Position numbers and translations under genes: made by a program. Positions 41,367 to 53,460 of a stretch of 64,000 nucleotides of DNA are shown here, in pieces. Origin of the DNA: Rhizophlyctis rosea (Eukaryota > Chytridiomycota > Chytridiomycetes > Rhizophlyctidales > Rhizophlyctidaceae); the NCBI GenBank assembly GCA_027596075.1, contig JADGJC010000035.1:124993-188992 (forward strand), in the 5' to 3' direction. The first letter of the stretch is position 1, and each line of letters opens with the position of its first letter. The notes under the pieces were generated by a model. That model did not search any database. It was not told the DNA's origin and saw only the letters and a list, made by a program, of their open reading frames with translations.

Positions 41367-43133
41367 ATGCCCAATAGAATCGAATTGACACTCGACACCA
41401 ACCGCACCGTTCGCAAAATCCTGACATCTTCCAAGCCATTTAGCACGCGGAATGAATTGGCGACGTCTGCGGCTCAGAAGTTGAACATCAAGAAGGCCAA
41501 AGCGGTGAAGATTTATTGTGCGGAAGATGGGAAGGAGATTGTGACGGATGAGGAGTGTGTGGATGTCTTGGCGCAAGATTGGTTAGTAGGATGAATATGA
41601 AATTTGTTGGGAGTGATTCAAGTTAACATGTGATTCAATAGCTCGCTAATCATATCAATATGCGACAATGTTCCCGTCATTTCCAAACCACGACCTGTCC
41701 TCCAGCCGAGTAGGTGGCTCTTCTCTTCATTTGGGCTTCCTTTTTGTTTGCATCGCCAGCTATCTTAAACCGCCCAAACACAGCAACAGCTACAGTCCGT
41801 GTCCTAGCCAATAAAGCCTTCGTCGAATCGGCCGCAATAACTCAATTACACACCACAGCCTCCCTACCCTCCATGCACATGGCTGTCGGCATGCCCGACT
41901 TGCACCCAGGCGCAACCCATCCCGTTGGTTGCACATTCGTCACGGATTCGATCGTCTATCCAGCCTTGATTGGTGGCGACATTGGGTGTGGAATGTCTCT
42001 GTTTCGTCTGAATACGGTGGATGCAGCAGCAGTGGAGGGAAAGAATCGAACTGAACGGATTGCTGGTCGACTCGTGGGGTTGGAGGGACCTTGGGGTACT
42101 GAGGAGGATCGGAGAGATATATTAAGAGAGGCGGGCTTGGAAGGCAAAGTTGGGGAAGAATGGAATGAGGCTTTGGGTACTATTGGAGGTGGAAACCATT
42201 TTGCGGAGTTGCAGGTTGTGGAGGAGGTTGTGGATGAGGAGGAGGCTGGAAGGCTGGGGATTTTGGCGGAGTCGGCGTATTTGCTTGGTAAGTTCGTACC
42301 ATTGTTTTGACATATCATCATTGTCGGTACTGATGCTTTGGTTATAGTCCACAGCGGCTCCAGAGGACTAGGTCAATCAATCCTCTCATCTCACGTATCG
42401 GAACACTCAACACAAGGTCTCGCTACGGACTCCCCAGCATTTACAGCTTACCTCGCCACTCACGACGCTGCATGCGAGTGGGCAGTACTGAACCGAGATC
42501 TTATCGCGCGACGCATCCTCGACACCCTCATACCTGACTCTGGGGGCGACCCTCGGAGAGCTACGAAGTTGATTGACATTTGGCACAATAATGTGGAGAA
42601 GAAGAATTTTGCTGATGGGAAGGAGCGGTGGGTACATAGAAAGGGAGCAGCGCCTAGTGATCGAGGGGCGGTTGTGATTCCTGGATCGAGAGGGGCGTGT
42701 TCATATGTAGTGCTTCCCTATGGTGATCAAGAGGCTAATGGTGAGTGAGCCCAAACTGCCTCTATCTGGAATGCCCTCCAGCCTCCGCTTCATCCCGATT
42801 GCAAATCTCACTCCAAATCCCCCTCCTACCAAACCAGCCTTCTCCCTAGCCCACGGCGCCGGGCGCAAACTCTCCCGCTCAAAAGCCCAAACCCTCATCG
42901 CTTCCAAACACCATTCCTCCACCCACTCATCATCTTACAATCATCTTCGGAAAACTGCACTGGGCAGCACGGTTGTTTGCGACGATAAGCAGCTGCTTTT
43001 GGAGGAGCATCCCGATGCGTATAAGGATATCAGTGACGTTGTGGCGGATTTGGAGGGTCTTGCGAGGGTTGTTGCGGTTTTGAGACCGGTTGTTACGTAT
43101 AAGATGAGGGATGAGGGTCCAAGGATGGGTTGA
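41367..43133 (+). CDS. RtcB-type RNA ligase with ubiquitin-like N-terminal domain
   Basis: Predicted 3'-phosphate RNA ligase of the RtcB superfamily, closest to the shorter bacterial RctB2/release-factor-H-linked type. Exons 41367-41581, 41642-41709, 41760-42287, 42348-42740 and 42838-43133. Residues 1-75 (IELTLDTNRTVRKILTSS ... LIISICDN) look like a beta-grasp/CIDE-like domain. Catalytic blocks: VGMPDLHPGATHPVG, IGGDIGCGMSLF (metal-binding Asp, Cys), GTIGGGNHFAEL (His), VHSGSRGLG (His), RKGAAPSDRGAVVIPGSRG and SLAHGAGRKLSRSKA with the guanylated His. All manganese ligands and the nucleophile are present. Five exons rule out bacterial contamination. Confidence 0.85.
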
Positions 43134-46100
43134 GTAAGGAGCACATCATTTCCTTCTCACGTTGGGCGATTGTGTTGGTAGCGCAAATATGAGTCATGAC
43201 AGAAGAGCTGATGAATGAAATTCTGGACAAATGATGAGCGCAAACAGGCCAAAAAAATGAAGTGTATCATCCACACATGATGTGCAGGACCACCTTGTGA
43301 TGGTCCGCTTGCACCGGAAATACATCCCTCTTTCAAGCTATTTGAGCATTCATGGCTTTATAGATCGGCATTCTTCTTGATTGTACCCAATGCCTGGTCA
43401 CTGATGATGGCAATAACTTTGAGGAAACTGTCAAGCAAAGTTGGGTATGATAGCGCAGGTCGAGTTGTTCGTGGCGAGAATCCGTCACCTTGTCCAGATA
43501 TTCTCACCATCACGGAAATGTCGTGCATCTTTTTTTATTCTCATCTCACTCGCGGCAATCGTTAGGAGGTCCACTGCGCAAACTGAAGTAAATTGTATCG
43601 GGCTTTTCGAGCTGCAAAACGCCGCATCGATGGAACACCAACAGCTATTATACGCTCGTGTTCCAATCCGCCTGTCACCTCCTCTCTTATGAATCCTTTT
43701 CGACCCATGCGAAATGGTGTGACCATAGACCTTGGCGGCCACCCCTCTGTGACGATGAAAAGGAAACAGTTTGGGCGGAAAAGCTCATCATACTGTTCAG
43801 AGTTGATGGACTCCGACAGTATGTAGTCAACAGCTATGGCGCATCTGGTTCGCAAATTGTGCATATATTGAGATTAGGGCCAGTAGGTATCCCATCGCAA
43901 AGTCACCATGAATCAAAAGAGTCAAAAGCGAAAAAAAAGGGTGGTGATCCCAAGCGCAGTTCATTTGTAAACATCGTGGAGGCTCCAAGACGCATTTGTT
44001 GCAATGATACTGTAAAGTACTATTCATCATTTCCCAATTGCTGACTTCAATTCCAGGTTGATGTGAGGTGACGGCATCTTCGACATCTAAGGTCGTGTTA
44101 GCCGTCCGACATGTCACGGGCAGTTTCGAGCACTGAACATCTTTGCAACTAATAGATATACTAGACATCAGATACATGACGTTGGGGAGTAAATTCCGAG
44201 CGCCTGGAGTGTACTAATAGTTATTCGGATCGTTTCACCATATTGAATTGAGTTTTTCCACAGATGGAAAAATTTGGCGTGATTCTGCGCGTAAGGGAGT
44301 CGGAAGTGCTGTATTGCAAGCAAGGCAAGTGTGTTGTCCAGAAAACCCTAAAGTGTTTAAAGTACGTGGCAGAGGGTGTTTTGGGAGGAGGCTTACGTAC
44401 TATGATATTAGCAACTGAAACCGCACCCGGCGTTTGATATGTGCTCCGAGAACCATCACAATCAACCAACGACCCACCAGTCCGCTATCATTTTTTTCGT
44501 TTCCAAGCACGCATCATTCATGCAAAGGGTATGTGGCGACATCTTGATCTACTGTGCGGAACAGGCAGAGCAAAGTTGAGCATGATAGGCTGACGGTCGA
44601 GATGAATTTTTTTGCGCGTATTTCCGACAGGGCGATCCTGTCTCGAATCTTTGTGCCATCCCGTTCATCTCCACTTGAGACGGATGATTGAGGTATCTCC
44701 TGCAGTCTGAAGCGATCTTTGGGTGAGGGCGTCCGGATCATCATGGTCAGTAATAACTTCTTGAGAAGCAAAGTAGAGTGCCGACCGGCGAGAGACGCGT
44801 AGGGCCCTTGGGTTACATGTTTCAGGGTCCACTGATAGTTCACGACCCAAACCGCAGCTCTGCAGCTCTCTTCTGCATACTGGGCGTCGATTCTACGTAC
44901 GTAAGCGGGTTGACTGGTTGAGTATTCCTATACAAGCAACCTCACTTCAAAACCCCGCCGGCACACGACATCGGTTCACGAACGACTCTCAGGCTAATGA
45001 GACCATTTCTTCTCTTTGCCAGTATCGAGCTCGCCATAGTGAGAATCAAAAATGACCTGGTTGCGCTTTTGGTGATTTGTCCACACCAGACTCTTGCGCT
45101 TGTTGTTCTCATGCTGGATTGCTTTTTCAGCATGTTATACCATGTGACACCACGAGATGCAGACTCCCGCGTCAGTGCTCTTCACTCACATCGTGAGCGC
45201 ATCGAATGACAGAGCGGAAATAGTGGGCTTGATGTTGAAACATTGAACAGACTTAGATGCTGCTGAGGAAATGGACCTTATTTTTTGCTTTTGTGCTCTT
45301 GATCTGTGCTTGGCGCCCTGAAGGGTACTTTACCCATCTTGCCAGCAAAAGGGCAAGAAAAGGAAATGACACGGCGTACTGGCACACAGAAACCTGCTAT
45401 TTTGCTGTTGGAAGAATGGATCTTTTTTTGCGTTCACCTGTTCAGGCAAGTACTTCTCGTTGCGGATCTCGCTGCAGTGAGTAGAATCAATTGATTGTGG
45501 AACTGCCTGAAAAAAGATATGGGAGTGGATCGCCAATGATGATCAATAGCTATGAAATGTCAGCTGGTATTGTTCTCATGTCTCAACTTATAGATCAGAA
45601 CTCAAATACCGGGGAACCCGACGGAGCCTGATGAGTACACGGCGTCATAGAGCCAATGGTTCTTATCGAGCTTGACAATAGCGACTGGCATGGCGATATG
45701 CCGTGAACGTTTTCGTCGGACATACGCGATAGAAAAAGCGAATATTTCTCTGTCGCCCTCCACACATGATCTGCATGCCATACCAGTTGAAACGCAGAAT
45801 GCCATTTTTGTTCAACACCTTACAAAGGGGCACTACTCACAAATGCAGATAATAGTCGTTCTTGAACATGTGCGCAACCAGCTGCGCTGTTCAATTGATA
45901 AGAAGAAAAACTCACTGCGCGCAGAAGCTCCGAAACCTGTACACCCCTAGCATGACTGCGGCTGCGTCACGGTGTTTCACGTAGAGTATTTGTCGGATGA
46001 TATGGACCAAACGGGTTGCCCTCCAGGTCCTTCCATCCAACTGAAAGAAAAAAAGATGCAGAGCGGTACCATAAACCCAACATTGATTCCATCATCATTT

Positions 46101-46540
46101 CGATGCGAAATCGGCACTTCGTTCTGTATGATTCCATCTCTATGATATCACACAAGGTGGCACTCAAGATGTCGAAGAGACTTCCAAATACTGTACAAGT
46201 AGCTCTGTTCAATAAATACAATGGATCGAGCGGAATGAGTTGATTCGTGGTGGATTTTGATTACATGGAGGGTGTGGCTATTTGGCGGGGAGGGCGGGGG
46301 CGCCGGGAGTTCCAATGAGCTGTTGGGAGAAGTCAAGCGCTTTAGCGAGATGTGAAAGGCATATGATGCGCCGTCTCCTTCAACTGTTTCTCGCTTCCCA
46401 CCATCCCTCATTCCGGTTATCCGCATTTAGTCCAGATCCCATCTCTTAGCGTCCAAGCTCGCTCCACTCGGACTCATTTCCCTCTTCCCTCATTACACTC
46501 AGATCCAGACGTTCCTAGCGCCTGGACTCCAATCCAGATA
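43134..46540. other. Gene-poor stretch, 3.4 kb
   Basis: No frame on either strand carries recognisable protein content or coherent splice structure. Short frames with hydrophobic starts (for example near 45257, plus strand) are not supported. It is A/T-richer than gene areas and has no long repeats. Confidence 0.45.
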
Positions 46541-47076
46541 TCAACCATTACACACCTGTTGAGCTTGTTGTTGAGCACCCCTTGCCTGAGCCTCCTGCTG
46601 CAACATAGCAGCCTCCTTCTCAAGTTCCAAAGCAACGGGGAGCAGGACCAAAAGAGCACCGGTAGCGATAACCCAAGCGGCGGAACCGATGAAACGGCCG
46701 GCACTCCAAGTCCAGCTTGCGGTGTTGTATACACCGTTGTAGACCTTTGCACGGGCTGTGGGGGGGATGATGTCTCTGAGTGCGCCGATACGGTCGAGGA
46801 GGGACTCGTCAGCCAACTCGTCGTCGTCCTCGTCTGCGTCTAGGTCGTCGTTGTCACTGCTTAGTGCGGCGTCGTCCAAGGCATCAATGTCTTCGTATTG
46901 GTCTTTGTTGCAAAGTCCCAGCGTGAGATAATGAGTTCATGAGAATAAGCAAAAGGAGTAAAAATAGCCTTAGCGCGTCCGGCCAGCTTACCGTCGTCCT
47001 CGTCCGTGATGTCAGCTCCCGCCAATATTTCTACTGTCTCCTTCTCCTCCACCGTTACTTCCGTCAGTTGCACCAT
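46541..47076 (-). CDS. TOM22: Tom22, mitochondrial import receptor
   Basis: Central receptor/organiser of the TOM complex in the mitochondrial outer membrane. ATG 47076-47074. Exon 1 gives MVQLTEVTVEEKETVEILAG; an intron (about 46897-46990) joins DEDD to QYEDIDALDD. The cytosolic domain is acidic (DNDDLDADEDDDELADESLL), then DRIGALRDIIPPTARAKVY, the family signature. The single membrane span is AAWVIATGALLVLLPVALEL, with a short intermembrane tail rich in Gln/Ala. Length (about 145 residues) fits fungal Tom22. Divergent to the helicase gene. Confidence 0.9.
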
Positions 47077-47542
47077 GGTTGAGTATGTGTTGTATATTAT
47101 ATGTGTTGCTATAGTGTACAGGATCGGCTTCAGTAAGCGATGGTAGTGATAGTTTATTTTTGAAGACTCACGACGTCTTGAGTGCAATCAGATCCATTGT
47201 TTATGATGGGATGACGTGTGCTTCACAATGAGTCATCAGCCACAAGCCGCATAACGTAATCAGAAGGGTTCGATTTGAAATTTGGTTTCCTGTCAAAAAT
47301 CACTGTGGCCGCAGTCACATCACTTTGCGCAGCTCAAGCAAAGTACGGTGGGAAATGGAAAGAGGGGAATGCCCGCTGCATGCCCCCCGCGTACACTATT
47401 TTATAGCAAGGTTGAGCTGTTCGCTGCTTGGCGTCGGCAACCACTTTCGGTCACCACTTCACTGCAAAGCTGCTTAGTCTTCACCAAGTGTAGTCAGCCA
47501 AATTGCGTCCCCAACGTGAGACTTTTATCCTGTGTACTCAGC
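47077..47542. promoter_or_regulatory. Divergent promoter, TOM22 / helicase
   Basis: 466 bp between start codons. No canonical TATA box is assigned and no RNA or ORF is supported. Confidence 0.4.
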
Positions 47543-50500
47543 ATGCCGAAGAGGAAGATTGTACCCCAGTCGGAGTCGGAGTCGGAGTTGTCATCAGTAT
47601 CCTCGTTCGACGATAATGATTCGAATGCTGGTGACATGTTGGTGGATACTCCAGAGGGCGGAGAGTGGACAGCTGCAGAATATACAACACTTCTCGCGGG
47701 GTTGGTGGGCTTTATTGAGTCGATGTTGAAGAAAGTGAAGTCAGAAGACGAGGGTCCGGTACTGTGCGAGGAAGTCAGTACCATTCGTGGCAGCAAGCTC
47801 GAGCTGGAGAAGTGGTTCTGGGTCCTCCGTCATGTTCGACCGCAGACCGAGACAATCAACCAGATAGACGAATTGGTGTCATTTTGCATTCAGAACAATA
47901 TCAACACCAAAGGCTTGCAAGGGCTTCTTTCTATCTTTCCTAAGAACTTACAATCGCGCTTGCTCTCACGCCCTTCACAACTTCGAAACATTACAAAAAA
48001 AGCAGAAAAAGAAGAAAGACCTTCGAAAAAGAAGAAAACAGCAGAAGGAAGGCGGGAGAAAGACCCCAGCGGATACGCACAAAAGCTGGCGGACTTGATG
48101 CGGATCAAAGTTACTGGTGCGAGGATAGGAGAGACTATAGTTGGTTACGGTGGTATCGCTGGTGGGACGCAGCTGGTTGTGTGTGGATGTGATGTCCCAC
48201 CTGTTTTGCAGGACGTTGAATTGATACGCCAACACCCGGATATCTGGGAGAAGTTTTTGACAAAGATTGGCCAGGTATGTACATTCTTAAAAGGCATATT
48301 CGTAAATGATTCTGTATAGCTGTATTGGCTTGCGGGTTGCGGGAAAGAAAGGATAGGATGGCCTAACAGATGGTGCTTGGCATCCTTTCGATGTCCCCTG
48401 CCTGCTTGGCCTTTCTCAGTGTGCTGACTTCTCATTTGCATAGGACATATCCTTCTTCCGCTCCATGCCCAACAACACCTCCCGCGCCACCTGGCTCCTC
48501 ACCCACGCCGAACCCGAAGACTCCCTCCACATGTCTGACATGGCCTCTGTCTCCTTCCAAGTCCTTACTCTCGGCACTAACGAAAATACCGCTAAGTTGG
48601 ATGAACCAACAAAGGAGATGTTGTCGTCCCGGGAGGAACCGATCGGTGCTGCGAAGTATGCTAGTTTGTTTCCGGCCAAGTTGGGAAGCGGGACGGATCA
48701 TCATACATTGATGTTTGGGAGGGGGTATTGGAAGGTGTTGGATAAGGATCCGTGTGTGGAGAGCGTGGGGAAAGAGTGCACGGTTTTCAATCTGTCGAGA
48801 TCGGATTTACCGTCCTTGACTAAAGGACCGATCAAACGTGCGAAAGATGAACAATTGATGGAGATGAATATCATCTCAACGGACGATCTTGGATCTATAA
48901 CACAAGCAGCATGCCTATTCCCTACCCGCGGTGCGCGTCTCGACATTCAAAGCCTATCACAAAAGTTCGACATAATCCAAAAAGACCTAACCCGCTACCA
49001 ATCCGCCACTCGTCACCTCCCAGCATCAGCACTCAAATCCCTCCTCCAAAAAATCATCCGATTCCGTCCCGCCCTTGTAGACCTCCACGACTCCCTCCCA
49101 CCTCTTCGCGCAGATCATGTTCTGACCCTAACATTCCTAAGCCTCCTCGTCCACCCTGGAGGATTCGTCCCCGATATCCAGCGATACGTCACGGGTCTAG
49201 AATCAGCCGCAAAACGTCTCGCGATCATCGCGTTGGAAGACTCCTACCCTGCAGACGGCAAAGTGGTGGCAGAACTAGTTGTATCAGCGTTCGTCTGCCA
49301 ACGGTACAAAACGTGGCGACCGACATTAGGCGCCATAACCCGATGGGTACAATTCGCGATCGAGTTATGGAACTCTGACCGATGTGTTGCGTATGATGTT
49401 GGGAAGGGTCAAGCTGCGAAAAGCGTAAAGGTTCAAGACGCTGTTAGGAAAGGGAGCGAAAATCCGTTCCTGATTGTTAGTGCGGTGTTGGACCTCGTAC
49501 GAAGTTTTTCTGGAGATTTGGGCATGGCGCGGTGGTACGCCTCCATTCCCCCTACCAAATACAAACTCCTGCAATCATCCACACCACAACCGACACACAC
49601 CATGCCCCTATCACACTGCGTAGACCAACACTGGGCGCCGAATTTCGTGTATTTGCTGGAGCCGATTGATGTGGTGTATGGGATGTGTAAGAGGGGGGGT
49701 AGTAAGCCTTTTGCGGGGGTTATGGGACGGGTGTTTGAGGATGTTACGGGGGTTAATCCGAGGAGGGTTCCCGGGTGGGATGCGGGGGGGTTTGAGGGTG
49801 GGGAGTGGGTGAAGAGGGTTAGGAAGGCGCAGAGGGGGTTTTTGGGGAGTGTTGTTGGGGGTGTGAAGGAGGAGGGGGATGGTATGGATGTTGATGGGGA
49901 AGGTGGGGAGGTGGATACGCATGTTGTTGAAACCACGCTTCCGGATGCGTGGCTTGCAGGTCTTCTTGGGACGATTCCTGTGCGGAAGAATAAAATGATT
50001 GCGGCTCTTGTACCGGATGATATTTCGCGTGTTATTGTTGCGAAGAAACCTTCTGTTCGTCCGTCGACTTCATCTTCCTCCTCGACGAGTACCGCCAAGT
50101 CACCTCCAGCCTCCGTAGCGGAATCCGCCACTGATGCTGCGGGTATAGGTGAGGATACGCAGACGCTTCTTGGGGAGCAGGAGTTTTGGGAAGTGTTGAG
50201 TAAGGAGGAAGGTGTGCCGCTCAATGCTATTGGTGTGCCGCCACTGAAGCATTTGAAGGGGGCGAGGGTTAGGATTGTGGATGGGGATGTGAGTGTGTTT
50301 ATTAAGGAGCGGGGTGAATGGGTTGCATGGGAGGAGGCGAGGAAGGCTCGAGTTGAGTTACCTGTTTACGGAAGTGTGGAGGATCTTCCCCCAATTCACG
50401 ACACGGACGATTTCCAACCCTTCAACCCACCCATCGCACCCTTCGACTACATCACCGCCCACCTCACACGCCCTTCCCGCACCACCCCGCACATCCTCCA

Positions 50501-52274
50501 CAACGCCCTCCCCACATTCCTCCAAACAATCCGCACCCTCCTCTCAACCCACCCTACCGCCGTTCGCCGCTTCCTAGCATACATCTCCCGCTCCACACCC
50601 ACTATTGAAATCGCGCCCCTCTCTCGTGACGGTGGCGGAACGGAGGGCGCTGTTACGGCGGATGATGCTGGCGCCTATCATCTTTGTGCGGTTTTTGCGG
50701 TGTTGTTTCCGGGGGTTTTGAGGAGGGGGAGGGGGGTGGGACGGTTCTTGGTTGGGAGTGGGGGGATGGTGGTTTTGTGGGATGTTAGGGAGAGGGTTGC
50801 GGGGTTGTTGCATGAGGTGGAGGGTGGGGGTGAAAGTCAAGAAGGTACTGGCGATGGTGAGGGGAAGGGTAAGGGGAAGAGTAAAGAAATTGGCAATGGG
50901 AAGAAGAAAGGTGATGTTTGGTCGGATGTTGAATTGGGTGATACGGGACGAAAGATGTTACCCTACCAAGAAGAAACCTGTTCTGAGTTACTTGAGGCGC
51001 ATAAGCGAGGAAGAAGAGGTCACTTCCTATGGCTGCCTCCCGGGGCCGGCAAGACGAAAATCGTGTGTGAATTTCTGACGAGATTGAAGGGGTTGGGACA
51101 CTTACCTCCTTTCGTGGTGTATTGTCTTCCGAAGGAGAGTATGCAGACCATTGTTGATGAGTTGAAGATTTATGGATTTGCTGTGAGAATTGTGGTCGGA
51201 TTTGCGGCTGCTGCGAAGCGGTATGCTGGGTTGGAGGAGGATGACACGGGATTAGGAGGCTTACCGGTGGATTTCCCGGTTGATACCCCGAAAGCGACAC
51301 AAAAGATTCTGATAAATCGAGGAGGTACACCAACCTCCGAAACAGGTCTAACCCACCAAACCCAAATCCACATCATCGAACACGACCACCTCCGCGTCCT
51401 CGCACCCACAACCCTCCTCCCAACAACCTCCCAAACCCTCTTCATAATCGACGAAGTCCACCTCGCGATGGCTGATACATTCCGCACCGCCGCTTGTCAA
51501 TCCCTTGCGGACAACAGTCGGGAGTTCATCGCCATGACGGGCACACCTATTGTAGACTCTAATCTCTACCGCCTTATACCGTGGTTACGGTACCTCGTTC
51601 CTTTTGAAGTTACTGAGAAGAACTTTTGGTGTGCGGCTACGAGTATGGTTGCGCGCAAGGTTGAGACGGGGATTCCGAGGCGGTATGAGATGCCTGTTGT
51701 GGGTGTGGATGATATGTTGGTGGAGGATGGGAAGATGTGGAGGTTGTTGATGCCGCCGAAGTTGGGGGGTGGGAATCGGTTTGCGGGTGCGAGGGAGTTT
51801 ATGAAGGCTGCGGGGTTGAGTTATGAGGTTGTTACGAGGGAGATGGTGAGGAGAGTTCCGGAGTTGTTGGAAACGAGGAAGGGTGTGATGATTATCGCGA
51901 AAGATACGGCTCACGCAGAGGAACTCTTTACTTCCATCCCGCTCCCAAAGACGCAAAAATACCTCTTGACGGGATCGACATCCCTGAACCTAACACCAAC
52001 CACAAACCCGTCCAATATTCGTGTTGTGGTTGTTCCGTTCCGCCGCGCGACGGGGTACACACTTACGGCTCTCGACACTGTTCTGTGGACCGTGTATCCG
52101 AGCAATCAGGCGGTTAGGACGCAGTTGGAGGCGAGGATTGATAGGGTTGGACAGGATGCGCAGGAATTGCTTTATGTGAAGGTGTTGACGCCGCTTTTTG
52201 AGGTTATTGAGGAGAAGCATGGACGGGCGAAGACTTTGGAGGAGGCTGTTAAGGGGTTGGTTGCGGAAATTTGA
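47543..52274 (+). CDS. Large SF2 (SNF2-like) helicase/ATPase of unknown role
   Basis: Two exons (47543-48274, 48444-52274) encode 1,520 residues. The first ~1,070 residues show no known domain, only an acidic/basic N-terminus (nuclear signal SKKKKTAEGRREKD) and Ser-rich linkers. The C-terminal ~430 residues are a helicase core: MLPYQEETCSELLEAHKRG (Q-like motif), LPPGAGKTK (Walker A), FIIDEVHLAMAD (DEVH), MTGTPIVDS (motif III), RRATGYTLTALDTVLW (motif V) and LEARIDRVGQDAQEL (motif VI). The final motif is SNF2/viral-helicase-like. The start at 47543 (CAGCATGCC) is chosen because upstream sequence has no conserved content. Large nucleocytoplasmic-virus helicases share this core, so viral origin is possible but unproven. 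Confidence 0.75.
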
Positions 52275-52856
52275 TATTGGGGGGGGGGGGGGTGTTGGGG
52301 TTGGGGTTGGGGTTTGAGGTTGTTATTCCATCATGTATATAAGTGTTGCATTTAATTGAAAATATAATCATGGGGAATTACCACAAGTCAGCCCATGTAT
52401 GTCAATGTTTGAATTGCCACGTGAGAGCTGGATGGGAGGTGTTCTGCAGTCCACAAGGTTCCACCCTCTGGGTCAAAAGTTGACGTTCCATGCTTCGACC
52501 GTTTGCTTCCTTCACCTCCATTTAGCCCAAATGACACATGTTTATAATGCCCAAGTGCACCTCCAGATCCCATACCATCTGAGGGACCGGGTAGCGGATG
52601 CTAACAAAACCAAAATGTTGTGACCATAGATAGCCTTATGCCTCTTTTCACCTCCTTCGCCTCTCAAACAGGCATCGCTGATTTTCGAACTCGATGCAGC
52701 ATGTTTCAGCAAGGGTCTAATGAGCCATTCGCGTCATTCGTTGTGCACTTTCTTATGGGACAACTGTCACGCCAACATTCATAGGCGTAGTGCACGACAC
52801 AGCACCACAGTGGTAATATCGGATATAAAGGTCACAGACTGTATTTCCTTTCTATC
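52275..52856. other. Intergenic
   Basis: Starts with a 12-G run and G/T-rich low complexity. No gene seen before the tRNA. Confidence 0.4.
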
Positions 52857-52928
52857 GGCCTGATGGTCTAGTAGTATGATTCTCGCTTAGGGTGCGAGAG
52901 GTCCCGGGTTCAATTCCCGGTCAGGCCC
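52857..52928 (+). tRNA. tRNA-Pro (AGG)
   Basis: Full cloverleaf. Acceptor GGCCTGA/TCAGGCC pairs at 7 of 7. Anticodon arm TCTCGC-TTAGGGT-GCGAGA has anticodon AGG after T33. T arm CCGGG-TTCAATT-CCCGG. Discriminator C. No intron and no encoded CCA. Confidence 0.95.
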
Positions 52929-53460
52929 ATCCTTTTTTGTCGAAGTCGAGGACGTAGTTGCATGACAGTCTCAACAAGCTCATTCCCCTGCTTCTGCGCT
53001 TTCATTTGAGTATAATACTGTTATAGTAGAATGCTTCTGCTGGAGCGGCCCCTTTGAGTTGATCCTTGATGGTATCTTTTTGGAGTCTCGGACGCCTCAC
53101 GGTCTTGTGTCATCTTTGGTTTGGACCACCCAGCTGAGCCACCCCGTCGCATCCGCTCACGCTGCTTGTGTACATAGTGAGGATCAACGTCGTCCTGTGT
53201 GAAAACTGTGAAAGGGTCTCGCCCCTTTCGTAAACGGGAAGCGGGGTCCTGCTTTGTCGATCTTCAGACCATCGTCTTTCGTCTTTACAAACAGAGCGAT
53301 CAGGATTCTTTCCCGCTGGCAGCGCCTTTCGTTCATCCTGTCATAGCCCTGAACCATTCGCAAAGCCAAATTGGGATCCAACCCTTGGAAGGTGTGCTCC
53401 TCGTATTACAAGTTACATTCTCTACAGATGTCATTCCTGTCAATAGTCCAGCCCATTATG
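52929..53460. other. Intergenic
   Basis: A T-run 5-10 bp after the tRNA (CCTTTTTTG, about 52931) is the pol III terminator. No other feature seen. Confidence 0.5.

Noticed and set aside
45257..45484. Small protein with hydrophobic leader
   Set aside because: No promoter, splice structure or conserved content; overlapping frames are equally open.
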